From Hydrangea macrophylla (Eukaryota; Streptophyta; Magnoliopsida; Cornales; Hydrangeaceae), in the NCBI GenBank assembly GCA_033977485.1, contig CM066987.1, forward strand, positions 85,059,588 to 85,123,587: 64,000 nt of DNA, given 5' to 3'. The translations under genes and the position numbers were made by a program. The first letter of the stretch is position 1, and every line of letters begins with the position of its first letter. This document shows positions 1 through 11,609 of this stretch, in pieces. The notes below the pieces were generated by a model, which worked only from the letters and a program-made list of their open reading frames with translations, ran no database searches and was not told where the DNA came from.

Positions 1-133
1 TAGAGTTGTTTAATGTTGCTAAACACATGCGATTCTTAGTAATTCGCATGTTTCTTTGCAAATGAATGTACTTGGACTCTTGTAGTATTGTTACATGTGT
101 CCTAATCCGCACTAGGCGGGTTAGGGTGTGACA
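1..133 (+). repeat. LTR terminal fragment, inverted relative to Tekay-1
   Basis: This stretch ends in GGGTGTGACA and is the reverse complement, with scattered mismatches, of 3211-3343. Both copies are followed on the inner side by the same short AAAAATT tract. It reads as the last ~130 bp of a plus-oriented LTR of the Tekay-1 family that enters from the left of the window. The body of that LTR is outside the window, so whether it is a solo LTR, a second element or one arm of an inversion cannot be decided here. Confidence 0.7.
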
Positions 134-141
134 ATTTTTGC

Positions 142-336
142 TCATATCTCTAACGGGTGTAGTTCTCCCCTGGGTCGTTGATGTTCGAGTTTCACATTTT
201 CGCAAGTCATACATTTAGACACAAATTTTGCGACTTCTCGCTTCATACCACTCCACCAGTAAATTTCTCGCAAGTCTCGGTATATTTTGGTACTTCCCAG
301 GTGTATCGAATACCTGGTATTGTGAGCTTCCTCCAT
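142..336 (-). pseudogene. Integrase N-terminal zinc-binding domain fragment
   Basis: The 64 codons contain the H-H-C-C type zinc-binding region of a gypsy integrase: HLGSTK, then WWSGMKREV and the CMTC pair. It ends at LHPLEI, just where the catalytic core would begin, and then runs into the inverted LTR end at 133. No core aspartates or chromodomain follow, so this is a truncated remnant. Confidence 0.8.
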
Positions 337-345
337 AACTTTATC

Positions 346-1160
346 TCTCAGATCCCCAACTATAGGTATACATAATCGGTTAGAACACCATCTTGGAAGC
401 TAAATTCCTGCCTTCTACCCTCAGGCAATCCATCTATAATTTTCTTCAATTTCAGATCTAAAAGCTGACTAGACTTTATCTCACCAATAAGACTCAGTTG
501 TGCCATAATTGCAGCCATTAACCCACCTTCAATTCTGGGAACCATTCAAGTTGCAATTGTTCAAATTCTTGTATTAACTTCTCTTGCCCCGTCAAGGTAT
601 AAGACAAACTCTCCATCGACTTTCGGCTCAAAGCATCAGCAACTACATTCGCTTTTCCTGGGTGATATTGAATCTTCAAATCATAATCTTTTATAATTTC
701 CAACCATCTTCTTTATCGCATGTTAAGGTCCCTCTGAGTGAATAGGTATTTTAGACTCTTGTGATCGGTGAAGATCTCACATATCTCTCCGTATAGGTAA
801 TGTCTCCAAATCTTCAAGGCGAAGATTACTGCCGCTAACTCCAAGTCGTGAGTCGGGTAATTTTTCTCGTGAGACCTCAATTTTCATGAAGCATAAGCCA
901 TCACCTTGTCATCTTGCGTCAAAACGCATCCCAAGCCTTGGTGAGAAGCATCACTATAAATTCAGAAATTTCTGGTACTTGTTGGAATTGTAAGTATCGG
1001 TGCCGTTGTTAATTTCTCCTTCAATGCTAAGAAGCAATCTTTACACTCCTTATTCCACTCAAACGGTACATCTTTCCTCATCAATCACGTCATCGGAGTC
1101 GCAATTCTAGAGAAATTCTTGACGAATCTTCTGTAATATCCGGCTAATCCCAAGAAAATT
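346..1160 (-). pseudogene. RNase H and connection domain of Tekay-1 pol, broken
   Basis: On the minus strand the translated pieces include [20 protein letters not shown] followed by LSRKS, the signature at the end of the gypsy RNase H domain. Between it and the RT, short open stretches in different frames correspond to the connection region. At least three stops or frame changes split the region, so no continuous protein is possible. Confidence 0.7.
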
Positions 1161-1790
1161 CAAATTTTAGACACATTAGTCGGTCTTGACCAATTCATAA
1201 TGGCTTCAATCTTATATGGGTCAACAGAAATACCTTCTTTAGAAATCATGTGCCCTAGAAAAGTGACACTTGTCAACCAAAACTCGCTCTTCTTCAATTT
1301 CCCAAATAACTGTTTCTCTCGAAGTTGCTGTAAAACTAATCTCAAATGTTGTTCATGCTCCTCTGTACTCTTAGACTAAATGAGAATATCATCAATGAAT
1401 ACTATCACGAATTCATCCAAGTATGATTTAAACACACGGTTCATCAAATCCATGAAGGCGGCATGCGCATTAGTAACCCTAAACGGCATTACTAGAAATT
1501 CATAGTGCCTGTAGCGAGTCCTAAAGGCCGTCTTCTCCACATCCTCTTCTTTAACTTTCAATTAGTGATATCCCGATCTCAAGTGTATCTTCAAAAATAC
1601 CTAAACCCCTTGAAGTTGATCAAATAAGTCGTCAATGCGTGGCAAAGGGTATTTGTTCTTGATGGTTACCTTGTTGATCTCCCCGTAGTAAATATACATC
1701 TACATTGTACCATCCTTCTTCTTCAGAAATAATACCGGTGCACCCCATGGGGACACACTGGGCCGAATAAATCCCTTGTCTAATAAATCT
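1161..1790 (-). pseudogene. Reverse transcriptase core of Tekay-1, broken
   Basis: Two separate open stretches carry RT palm and thumb motifs. The first contains VFIDDILI, the catalytic F-x-DD box with both aspartates kept, preceded by [13 protein letters not shown]. The second, in another frame, contains SEFWLTSVTFLGHMISKEGI, the thumb. The N-terminal RT segment lies at the end of the longer reading frame at 1700-2953. Stops between the pieces make it a pseudogene. Confidence 0.8.
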
Positions 1791-2953
1791 TGCAATTGAA
1801 TCTTTAACTCTTTCAACTCAACCGGTGCCATTCGATTTGGTGCTCGTGAAATTGGTTGAGTTCCCAGCATAACATCGATACCAAACTCAATTTTTTGATC
1901 AATTAACACACTAGGTAATTCTTCTAGAAATACATCCGAAAATTCTTTAACTATCGGAATGTCCTCAAGTTTCAAATCATTACCCCTGGTATCTAGAATA
2001 CCACACAAGAACCGACAACCTTTCTTCAATAAACGACATGCTTCAATAGCTGACACTATATACGGTAGTGACACAACACCCTTGCCTTGGAAATAGAACA
2101 TATCTTGATTAGGAATACGGAATACGACCCCTTTGTTATTACAATCGATATTTGCATAGTTTGCCGCTAACCAATCCATACCCAATATAACATCAAAGTG
2201 CTTAATGATTAACGGTACTAAATCGACTGTTAAACTTTTACCACCTATATTTATCTCACAATTTCTAAACACCCCTGAGCTAATCAACGGAACCCCCAAT
2301 GGTATAGCAACAGATAAATCATAATCCAGAAACTCTAATGGTTTATCTAGGTACTTAACAAAGTGATGTGATAAGAACGAGTGTGTGGATCCCGAATCTA
2401 TAAGTACATTTTCTAGGTGTGAGCAAATGGGAACCATACCTGAAACAACGGTATCGGCAGAAGCGGTCTCTCCCGGCCTGAGCTGATATGACCTTGCCTC
2501 TCGCTGTTCTCTCCTCGGAGGTGGTTGAGTAGTCCTTGGTGTAATGGCACTCGCCGCGCATGAACCGGAACCAGAAGCTCCATGACGCTTAGTTGGACAA
2601 TCCTTAGCTCGATGTCCCAATTCCTTACAAGTGAAACATCGACCCCTCATATCCACATTCTGTTTTGGGCAATTTCTGGCGATGTGTCCCAGTTGTCGGC
2701 AAACATTACAAATGATTGGGTTTGGAAGTTGATTGCATTGGCCCCAATGAAATTTTTGACAAGTCTGACACTTCGGTTTATTTCCACCAGAACCACTACT
2801 AATTCTAGCTGACGATCCTCCTGAACTCTGCCTTTTTACACCCCCTTGACTACTGAACTGACTTGACCAAGCCCTTTTGTTTTGTTGACTTGGTGGTAGT
2901 GGCATGTTTGAAGTATACCCGAGATCTCTTTCATCAATAGAAGCATTATCCAA
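1700..2953 (-). pseudogene. Gag C-terminus, protease and start of RT (Tekay-1)
   Basis: This is the longest open stretch of the element, 417 codons. The first third is Gly/Ser/Gln-rich gag tail. It is followed by three zinc-binding clusters: CQTCQKFHWGQC, CNVCRQLGHIARNC and CFTCKELGHRAKDC, which are gag nucleocapsid knuckles for RNA packaging. Next is a retropepsin with the active-site triad in VLIDSGSTHSF and the flap-end motif VILGMDWL. The last part holds the RT entry region with SVSPWGAPVLFLKKKDGT. The gag matrix and capsid parts are only remnants further along the minus strand (2954-3210). Confidence 0.85.
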
Positions 2954-3210
2954 TGCCTTAGCATTCTGGACGGAATACGGTCACTCGCCCTCGAATGTCA
3001 TCCAGGAGTCCCGCTACAAACTTCCTTGACTTAACCTTCTCAGTCGTTACAATATCCCCGGAAAACCTTCCCAAACTTGTAAATTATGTCAAATATTCAC
3101 GAACTGACTTTACCCCTTACACTAACTCCATGACTTCATGAGCCTTCTAATCCCCAAACGATTCCGGAAAGTATTGCTCATTAAATATCTCAAGGAATTG
3201 ATCCAAAAAT
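2954..3210 (-). pseudogene. Gag capsid remnant, fused to the LTR end
   Basis: Minus-strand translation gives a gag-like series with pieces such as FLEIFNEQYFPESFGD and KFVAGLLDDIRGRV, interrupted by at least four stops. It matches the middle of gypsy gag. The sequence runs directly into the LTR end at 3211, so the PBS, leader and first half of gag are missing. Confidence 0.65.
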
Positions 3211-5540
3211 TATCACACCCTAACCCTCCAAGTGCGGATTAAGACACGTGTAACAATGCTACAAGAGTTCAATTACATTAATTTGCAAAGAAATATGCGA
3301 ATTACTAAGAATCGCAAGTGTTTAGCAACAATAAACAACTCTATTGTTATAAAACAGCCCCCAAGGGTAAAATGGTAATTAATAATGTATATAAAATTTT
3401 ACACTAAAATATAGGTCTTTGAGTTCCGGTTCCAACGCAAAAAATGGCGCGCAAATCTGAGTTTTCTAGAGTGAGTTATGTCCATTTCCGTAAAAGCCGT
3501 CGGTGCTGAATCTGGATCAGCGGATCGATCCGCCCAAAACCGGATCGATCTGGATCTAACAGATTGTCATTTCTGGTTCCTCCAGAAGCTTTGGATCAAT
3601 CCATTCAAGGCCTGAATCGATCTGGTTCTTGCAGAACCCAATTTTTGATAGAAAACTCCTGCTATACCAGTCCAAACATACCCAAAACCAAATCAAACCA
3701 AATGAAACTTTGAGAAACCAATTACAGACACATGGAAACATTTCCAAACATAAATTTAAGCTTCTCCAACATTTTAAAAGAACATGATCAAGATCTCCCT
3801 TGAATCAAACAAGTTCCTCTCCAACCAAATTCCTTTCATGAACTTGCTAAGAAGTGATTTAAAACCAAATCAATCCTTTTCCAAACTTTACAAAACTTTG
3901 AGAAACATATCAAATACTTATGTAAGTTTCCTTTTTCATTCAAAACCAAATGTTACAACTTCAAATGAGTTAAGCAAGTAATCAAAGCCAAGTTAACCCC
4001 ACAAACAACGATTTATACAACTTTCCCGAATATGATTACAACCATTCCAAACATTTAGTTACAAAGCGGAACGTACCCAAAAGCTACCACATATGTATTC
4101 GGACTTACCGGAATAACCAAAACATACAACTTACCCAATAGTAACATTAACATAGAAAATTACATAAGTTCCTTCATGTTGACATTAAACACATGAGTCA
4201 TGGTTTCAGTCCACAAGTTAGGGATTCCAAGCAACAAGTTACACTCTAACACAAGTTTAAAACATATTTACAAGTTCTAATTCTCTACCCCATTCTCGAG
4301 CGCGTCAACTTCTCTCTGGGTATTGCTTCGTACCTACGGTGGTTGTTATTTACCACAACAGAAATAGAAAACAGCTTTCTTAAGCATTACGCTTAGTGAG
4401 TAATCTAAACATGGCTGAGTGTTTAACATGTGCAATGCAACAATTAACACATAAACCATATTTGTAATCGTCGAGTCACTGGTTCAATGATTCATTCAGA
4501 CCCGATGTCCTCCCTTGGTCCCGTGGCCACTTCTATTCTTTGGACTTCCGTATTTCTCAGATTCTTCCTCTTCACGATCCTTATTACTCCTAACAATGAA
4601 TCATTTTCCCAATGCTCATTGATTACCACATAACCATATAAGCACATAAACATGTAGGCATATATAATCTTCATAGAGTTGACATGCAATTAACAATTTA
4701 GTAACTGCATGTTTTCTAAACATGAATAATCAACACAATAAGAACAATCTCTTGATTTCCAAGCACAAACTATCATCTCTAACATCATTGAAGTCTTGAA
4801 CATAGTTAAACACAACCATTCTTTAGTATAGAAAACTCACATTAGCAAGATCTACTCAAATTCAAGCTAGAGAAGTGCTGAATTTACCAAATCCTAGCTC
4901 AATTTTCCTTCCAAAGTGAATCCTACAAGTTTTCGGTAGACGGCGTCTCATCGATTTGTGTGAGCTACCAATCTGATATTTAAAACGTAAATTAAAGGTA
5001 TAGGAACGATCGTCTCACCTCCATGAGTCCGAAAATGGCTTCGGTTCGCGAATTGGACGAATGACGACGACGGAACGACGAAATTACGAAGTCGGTGACG
5101 GTTTCTCCGTTTCTCTCTCCGAGCTCTCTTCTCTTTGTTTTAATTTCTGTAATTTCTTTAGATCTAATGAAGAAGACATTAGGTGTCTTGTTCCCAATGT
5201 TGCATGTTATGACTCATGCCCCAAATTTTGTTTACACCCCCGGATTTTCTTAAGTTCCTATTATGAAATCCCCTAAACATTTCATCAACTACCCAATTAT
5301 CTAATGAGTGTTTGTCTAAGTTTCGTATGGGTCCAAACGTGGGTCCCAATATTTTGTGAAATTACTATCGCACCTACTGATTATGAATCTTTTTCAGTTA
5401 TACCCTTATTTGGGTATCCAAACTAATACAAGTTGCTAAAACATGTATTATCATATAATATAAAAGCATTTAAACAAGTATTCATGTAGTCACATAAATG
5501 CATTTAATCACGTAAAATGCAAATATTTTTATTCAGGCCC
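3211..5540 (-). repeat. Tekay-1 5' LTR (minus sense), outer end unresolved
   Basis: Read on the minus strand this sequence ends in GGGTGTGATA at 3211, one substitution from the GACA end seen at 133. The minus strand is the purine-rich GAGAG strand around 5100-5150, as expected for an LTR leader transcribed leftwards, which fits the minus-strand polyprotein. The size (~2.3 kb) is close to the 2.27-kb LTR of Tekay-2. I could not find a clean TG start. The boundary with Tat-1-derived sequence lies somewhere between about 5.3 and 5.8 kb. Short open stretches inside are not credible genes. Confidence 0.6.
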
Positions 5541-5837
5541 TTCACTGGGTCCCACTTCCAAACCTGTCCCTCCTCACTGGGGAATTTTTTCCAACTAGTG
5601 TCATTTGTTGAACACTTTTCACGGGCGAGTCCAAGCCTCCCCTTATTCCATAATATATACTAATTATATTAATTAATGCATATAACATGATAATTAACCC
5701 GTTCTCCGAGTACGGGTGGTACATAAATTGACCCAGAACGTTGGTAATTTCGGGATGCTTTGACTCCTCTATTGTTGGCAACCTAGGGGGTTTGCCCCCA
5801 TTGTAGGTTATGGACCTAAGTTAAGTTAATGCCTCGG

Positions 5838-5925
5838 GTCTAATCTCGAGGTCTTTTATGTGCCTCGGGTATGACCCCGAGGTCTTTTATGGGCCTCAGG
5901 TGTGATCCCGAGGTCTTTTATTGTC
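5838..5925 (-). repeat. Three palindromic CCTCGGG/CCGAGG repeats in the Tat-1 3' region
   Basis: Three units of about 30 bp each pair CCTCGGG or CCTCAGG with a following CCCGAGG or TCTCGAGG. They are the diverged, reverse-strand counterpart of the ten-unit array at 22262-22582 in Tat-2, and tie the two elements to one family. Confidence 0.8.
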
Positions 5926-6118
5926 ACAAAACAGTGGTAAGGGACACTTTTTGTAAAAAAAAAAAGCTTTTTATTCAATCTAAAAAACTGCTCGAAAAGA
6001 GCTACAACTTGTATAAAGAAAACCCAAACCAATACTGACCCCTATTTCACTGAAAGTACTTCCGTAGATGCTCCACGTTCCAGGGGTGCGACAGGTCCTG
6101 TCCATCCAGTGTCTGCAA

Positions 6119-7240
6119 CTAGTAGGTTACCGGTCGGTTGATCTGGGTAACTTTATATATGCCTTCCCAATTTGTCCCCAGTTTCCCATGAATCGAGATT
6201 TTGGTACACTGGTTTACTGCCTTAAGAACTAGGTCCCCGACATGGAAATTGTGATGCTTTACCCTGCTGTTGAAGTACCGGGAGACCCTCTGCTTGTATG
6301 CTACCACCTTTAAGTATGCCCGGTCTCTTTTTTCCTCTATCATGTCGAGTTCCCCTCTAAGGGCTTCTTCGTTACCTTGCTCGTTGAAATTCACCACCTA
6401 GTAAGTTGGTAGTCTGAGCTTTGTGGGTACCACTACCTCGAAGCCATAGGTGAGCGAGAATAGTGTTTCTCCTATTATCGCTTGGGGAGTGGTACGGTAG
6501 GCCCATAGAAGGGTCGATAGTTCATCATCCCAAAGTCCCTTAACTTGTTCAAGCCTGGTTTTAATGGATTATAAAATTATTCAGTTTGTTACCTCAGCTT
6601 GTCCAATGGCTTAAAGATGCTCGGGAGAAGAGTAGTGATTTAATATTCCATAACCTGAGCAGAACTACCTAAATACCGGTGTGTTAAACTGTCTTCCATT
6701 GTCGTTGACTAGTACTTAGGGAATGCCAAACCTACTGAGTATATTTTTCTCCACGAAACCTTCAATTTTCTTCTTGGTTATTGTCGCCAAGGGCTTGGCT
6801 TCGGCGCACTTGGTAAAGTAGTCTACCGCGATGATGGAAAACTTGATTGCCCCTTTGCCATAGGGAGCGGTCCGACTATGTCGATGCCCCACTGAGAGAA
6901 CGGCCAGGGCTGAGGATTGGAGTTTGAGGCTCAGCCGGGCGGTTAATCATGTTTGCATGTCTCTGGCACTTGTCACACTACTTGACATAATCCCAGGAAT
7001 CTCGGGCCATTATAGGCCAATAGTAGCCTTGCAGCAGTGCTCTGCGAGAGAGGGTCCGGCCTCTAATGTGGCTTCTGCATACTTCTTCGTGAATTTCATA
7101 TAAGATTCCTTTAACCTGGGTAGGATGGATGCATCGGAGATAGGGGATGGAGAAACCCCTCTGGTAGAGTACACCGTCAATGAGGTAATACCTTGCCGAT
7201 CAATATTTCACTCGCCGGGCTTCATCCTTTCTGGCCGGTA
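6119..7240 (-). pseudogene. Integrase of Tat-1, broken
   Basis: On the minus strand the 5' part (about 7200-6940) translates into an integrase zinc-binding region containing GVLYQRGFSIPYLRC and a CDKC pair, with one stop just before it. The core follows in pieces. The C-terminal part (6397-6119, open for 92 codons) has FNEQGNEEALRGELDMIEEK, then the FHVGDLVLK motif that precedes the C-terminal DNA-binding domain of Tat integrases. Integrase would insert the cDNA copy. Several stops and frameshifts in the core abolish it here. Confidence 0.75.
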
Positions 7241-7299
7241 AGCTTCCGATTGTGAGGAAAACCTTGATAGGATCCATCCAACTGGGCCCCAAGTCGACC

Positions 7300-7870
7300 T
7301 GGTATACCTCCATGCCTCCTGAGTCAGACACATTGGGTTTAGGTAATTACTCTACCCTTATCCCGGGTAGGTCCGACTTAGAAGATGGTGTAAGGCATGC
7401 TAACTGGTCTGCTTGTGTGTTCTCTTCCCTCGGGATTTGCGTGATGGAGAACCCTTGGAATTTGTTAACAATTAATATGACGAGGGCAAGGTAGGCCACC
7501 ATATTTTTTTCCCGAGATTCATACTCCTAATTCACTTGATTGACAATGAGTTGGGAGTTGCTATACACTTGGACTTGTTGTGCACCCATCGAAATAGCCA
7601 ACTGTAACCCGACCAACAAGGCCTCGTCCTTGGCTTTATTGTTAGAGGCCTGGAACCCAAATCTTAGAGCGTAGTCTAGCTGGATCCTATCGGGCGTGGT
7701 CAGGATGATCCTTGCCCCACTACCCTGCTTGTTGGAGGACCCATCCACGTAGAATATCTAGGTCGGTAGGTAGTTTGGGTAGGTTGAACTCCTCGACTGG
7801 ATCTTTCGGGTATGTGAATTCAACAAGGAAAGCGGCCACTGCCTGCCCCTTGATGGTTGTTCAGGGCCTG
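7300..7870 (-). pseudogene. RNase H region of Tat-1, partly open
   Basis: The 73-codon stretch at 7748-7527 begins MDGSSNKQGSGARIILTTPD and continues with ASNNKAKDEALLVGLQLA and VYSNSQLIVNQVN. These are the three conserved blocks of a type I RNase H, with the first Asp, the Glu and the second Asp position (here Asn in YSNSQ) visible. The second catalytic Asp appears to be replaced by Asn, which would inactivate it. Flanking pieces are out of frame. Confidence 0.75.
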
Positions 7871-8211
7871 TAGATGACTTTAAATTCTTCCAACTCTAGT
7901 GCCCACTTCATAAGTCTCCTGGATGTTCCAGGCCGACACAGGATACTACGCAGAGGATGATCCATGAGTACTACTATGACATGGGCTTGAAAGTACTGGC
8001 ACAGCCACCGAGCTGAGGTTATAAGTGTAAAGGTGAGCTTTTCTATACGGGAATAGCGGCTTTCGGCACCCTAAAGTGCCCGGCTGGTATAATAGACTAG
8101 GTACTATATCCCGTGCTCTTCTCTGATCAGCGCCAAGCTTATTGCAGAAGGTGATACCGCCAGGTAAAGGAACAATTCTTCCTTTGGTATGGGTGTTGAG
8201 AGTAGGGGAGG

Positions 8212-9302
8212 CTATATCAAGCACTTCTTGAGTGCCTGAAATACCTCTTCACACTCTTCTAGCCATTTAAAGGCTTTGCGTAGGATTTTGATGAATGGTA
8301 GGCACCGGTTGGTTGCTCCGGATACGAATCTATTCAGTGCGGCCACCCATCCTGCCAGGCTTTGAACCTCCTTGGTAGACCTGGGTGACCGCATATTGAT
8401 AATTGCTTGGATCTTCTCCGAATTAGCTTCAATTCCTCGTCGGCTGACCAGGTATTCCAGGAACTTGCCGGACGAGACCCTGAACGCACACTTAGCCGGG
8501 TTCAACCTCATCCTGAATTTTCTTAAGATGCTGATGGCCCCGACCAGGTGCTCAAGATGGTCGGACTCGTCCCGGCTCTTGACTAGGAGGTCATCAATGT
8601 ACACCTCCATCGTCTTCTCGATCAGATCTTTGAACATATGGTTGACTAAGCGTTGGTAAGTAGCCCCAGCATTTTTGAGGCCAAGGGCATCACCTCGTAG
8701 CAGTATGTCCCCTAGTCGGTGATGAAGGAAGTTTTATCTTCATCGTTGAGATACATTTGGATCTGGTTGTACCCGGAGTATGAATCCATGAAGGAGAGAA
8801 ACGAGTGACCAGTCTTGGAGTCCATAAGGAGGTCTATACTAGGTAGTGGGTAGTAGGCCTTAGGACAAGACTTGTTGAGGTCGATAAAGTCCACACACAT
8901 CATCCACTTTCTATTGCTTTTCTTGACTAACACCATATTGGTCAACCAGTCGGGGTACTGTACTTCTCGGATTGAATTTACTTTGAGGAGCTTTTAGATC
9001 TCCTCGCTTACGACTGCCTGTCTTTCTAGGGCCATTCCCCTCCTCTTTTGCTTGACCGAGCGGTGGCTCGGGTCAACATTGAGTCGGTGAGACATGACCC
9101 GAGGATCAATTCCAGGCATATCCTTGTGGTTCCAGGCGAACATATCTTGGTTTTGCCTCAGGAAGTGGACTAGCCTTTCCCTGAAATCTGGCACCAGGAG
9201 TGTGCCGATGCTGACAGACCGGTTGGGGAATTTGGGGTCCAGCACCACTAGGCTAAGTTCTTCAACTGGACTGATTCCATCCCTAGTGTCTCTTGGGTCC
9301 AT
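8212..9302 (-). pseudogene. Reverse transcriptase of Tat-1, in three open pieces
   Basis: Three minus-strand stretches follow each other. 9302-8994 contains FAWNHKDMPGIDPRVMSHRL, the segment before the RT fingers. 8945-8712 contains VLVKKSNRKWMMCVDFIDLN and SFMDSYSGYNQIQM, the fingers and first palm Asp. 8637-8212 contains VYIDDLLVKS, the catalytic YIDD box, and the thumb with LEYLVSRRGIEANSEKI. The catalytic aspartates are all kept, but stops or frame changes between the pieces prevent a continuous product. Confidence 0.85.
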
Positions 9303-9530
9303 CTCCTGAATGTTCAGCGCTTCTAAAATTGCCTCCCTACATAAGGAATAGCAACTCTGGGCAGTGGCCTGATCTCCTCTTAGACTTTTCGGACCCTATG
9401 GGATCGGGAACTTAATGGTCAGACTATATGTAGACACAACTGCTCTGGCTTTATTGAGCGTCAGCCTCCCGAGGATAACATTATAAGCTGACGGGGCCTC
9501 CACCACAACGAAGTTTGTGAGCACATAAGT

Positions 9531-9722
9531 CTATTGTGGGTAGGTCCCCATTAGAATAGGGAACCCGATCATCCCGAGTGGTTGTGTGCTTGATCCGTTG
9601 AAACCTACTAAGGGAGTGGCCACTGGCCAGAGCCGGTCCCTTGATATCTTGAACTGATCGAAAGCTGAGGCGAACAGTATGTCTGAGGAGCTACCCCTGT
9701 CTATGAGCACTCTCTTCACCAT
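9531..9722 (-). pseudogene. Aspartic protease of Tat-1
   Basis: A 63-codon minus-strand stretch starts VKRVLIDRGSSSDILF, the retropepsin active-site region of Tat elements, followed by LVGFNGSSTQPLGMIGFPI. The active-site D-R-G replaces the usual D-[STN]-G. The protease would cut the polyprotein. Sequence on both sides is out of frame, so this is a fragment. Confidence 0.8.
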
Positions 9723-10014
9723 CTAATTGGCTATAAAGAGTGTTACCACCAATGGATCATCATGGGGGTAGTGCAGGTCTCAGACATCGTCAGATGAGAA
9801 AGTCAAGACATCGATCGGTTGGGTGTTGGCGAGTTGAACTTGCAGGACATCTGCTTAGGATGCCCGTGCATATCTCTTCTTGGCTGACTGTGAGTCCCCT
9901 CCACCCGATGTCCCCCCAAACACCAAGTTGATGTAGCTGAGGGGTTTACTGCTCGGGTGCCCGGGTGTCTTACCGCGGTCGTCTATCTACGATGACAAAT
10001 TCGGCTAGATGGCC

Positions 10015-11543
10015 CTACTCGATGAGTTTTTTAATGGCAATTTTGAGCTTGAAATAGTCCTCTATATCATGGCGGTGATCTTTATGGTACTGGCAGTAAT
10101 TGTCACGGTTCCTCTTCTCGGAGGGACTCTTAAGCGTAGTGGGCTTCTTAAGTAGTTTCTGAGCCTCGGCTACTGCCATGACCTCACAGATAGGCTGAGA
10201 AAGTGGTGTGAAGGTGATCGAGGTCTGATCCCGAGCGCCCCTTTGATCCTGCTTCGGATTTTTCCTCAGATTCTTCTCGGAGTTCTCTCGCTTCCGCTTG
10301 GCTTTTGGGGAGTCATCTTCTGTAAAGCTTGCATGCTTGGACTTCAGGAAATCTTTCATGTCAATGTACTACCCAGCTCTCTCTGAGAGTTCAACCAAGG
10401 TCATCGGTCAGCCACGGTGGAACGCATGGCAATCTTGGTATGCTGAACCCCCGAGCAAAAGGCTGTGATTGTGACCATTTCATTTAGGTTGCGGATCTGA
10501 AGCTTTTGTTTATTGAATCAGTTGATATATCACTTCAGGGATTCCCCTTTGCACTACTTAATAGTCAGCAACTGAGTGTCTGGCTGTGATCGGCCAAGCA
10601 TGCCCACGAAGTAGCTGGTGAAGAGTTTCTTGAGTTCCTTGAAGTCACCAATCGATTAGGGCTTAAGCGAGTGGAACCACTATGCAGCTGGCCCCTTGAG
10701 AGTGCTGGGAAAGGCCAGGCAGAATAGTTCATCGGCGTTGGTCACTAGTACCATCCGAGCCTTGTAGGTCCGGACATGTTCGACCGGGCTTCCTAACCTG
10801 TCATAAGAGTCGAGATGAGGCTGTTTGAATTTGCGTGGAATTGGAAATTTTGTGATCCGGGCGGTGAAGGGTCACTCAGTTTTGATACTGGCATAGTCAC
10901 GACCTGGCTTTCGACTCGACTTCTCAATTTACTTCTGCAGGTCGTTGATGCGAGCTTCCACGTCCTCTCGACCACTATCAGTCTGGTAGGTCGGGTCTAA
11001 TGAGGAGGCTTCTTCTTCAAAGTGTGCCATCCTCAAGGATAGGGCTCGGCTATGACTTCAGTCGATCGTATGCCTAAGGTCACTGCAGCTCCTGACCGGG
11101 CGGTCCTTGGCTGATTCCCGGTTCACTCGTGCTTGTCCCTTCTCGCTGGCGGCGCTCTTGTTATTGATGATCTCCCGGGCTTCCCCAGTACGGTTCGGGT
11201 TGGCCCGGGCATGTTTTGGGGTCTGTATGGGAGCCCGACCATGTTCTTCGATCCCGGACTATCCCACAGCCTGAGGGGATGCTAGTGTAGTATGGGCTCG
11301 TCGTCAGATCTGTATAGGTTCCCGACTGCACTTATCGTTCCCGTGCGATATAGTTGCTTGTGGGGGCTTGTTTTGTTGGGCCAGCAAAGCTTCGATTTGC
11401 ATCTGCGCCTAGGGCTGGCCCTCCAAAAGCTGTATAAGGGCTATGGTGATCTGTTGTGAGGTCATGGAGGTCGCCGGTCACCCGGTCTACGAATTCGCCT
11501 GACCTGTTGGAGTAGCAGTCTTCTTACCCTTCTTCGGCGGCAT
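10015..11543 (-). pseudogene. Gag of Tat-1, broken
   Basis: An ATG at 11543 starts MPPKKGKKTATPTGQANS and then meets a stop. The same start, MPSKKGKK, opens gag of Tat-2 at 20753, so this is the genuine gag start. The capsid region to about 10400 is broken by stops. The last part, 10359-10015, is open for 114 codons and holds a C-x2-H / H-x4-D cluster (YCQYHKDHRHDIEDYFKLK). It resembles the zinc-finger-like tail of Tat gag proteins. Confidence 0.75.
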
Positions 11544-11590
11544 GGTGATCAGTCAAAATGTTTGTTTATTTTCAGAAATCTATCGACTTT

Positions 11591-11606
11591 CCCACAGACA
11601 GCGCCA
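11591..11606 (-). other. Primer binding site of Tat-1
   Basis: The minus strand reads TGGCGCTGTCTGTGGG three bases after the LTR end (ATCA). The same position in Tat-2 reads TGGTGCCGTCTGTGGG. This is the PBS class used by Tat-lineage elements. I have not assigned the tRNA. Confidence 0.8.
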
Positions 11607-11609
11607 AAC

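Larger units (their letters stand above)
134..3210 (-). mobile_element. Tekay-1: decayed internal region of a Ty3/gypsy chromovirus
   Basis: Read on the minus strand the order is gag remnant, zinc knuckles, protease, reverse transcriptase, RNase H and the integrase zinc-binding domain, which is the Ty3/gypsy order. Residue-level similarity (IDSGSTHSF protease, FIDDILI in RT, SVSPWGAPV before RT) matches Tekay/Del chromoviruses and the second element at 14459-18925. It lacks the PBS and gag N-terminus on one side, and the integrase core and C-terminus on the other. Both truncations stop at LTR-end sequence in inverted orientation. Many frameshifts and stops make it non-functional. Confidence 0.85.
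5700..11609 (-). mobile_element. Tat-1: internal region of a Tat-lineage Ty3/gypsy element, no 3' LTR
   Basis: On the minus strand the order is PBS (11591-11606), gag, protease, RT, RNase H, integrase and a 3' region with CCTCGGG...CCGAGG repeats. Motifs such as CVDFIDLNKSCPKAYYPLP and YIDDLLVKS are typical of the Tat group (RIRE2/Grande/Retand-like) rather than chromoviruses. No 3' LTR copy is found before the Tekay-1 LTR begins, so the 3' end is lost. Frames are broken repeatedly. The short stretch 5542-5781, open on the minus strand, has no recognisable function. Confidence 0.8.

Noticed and set aside
3556..3981. Small open frames at 3556-3747 and 3784-3981
   Set aside because: Both lie in the Tekay-1 LTR, on opposite strands, with no family resemblance.
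5061..5276. Small plus-strand reading frame in the Tekay-1 LTR
   Set aside because: It lies in the antisense of the LTR leader, is Ser/Phe-rich and has no domain.
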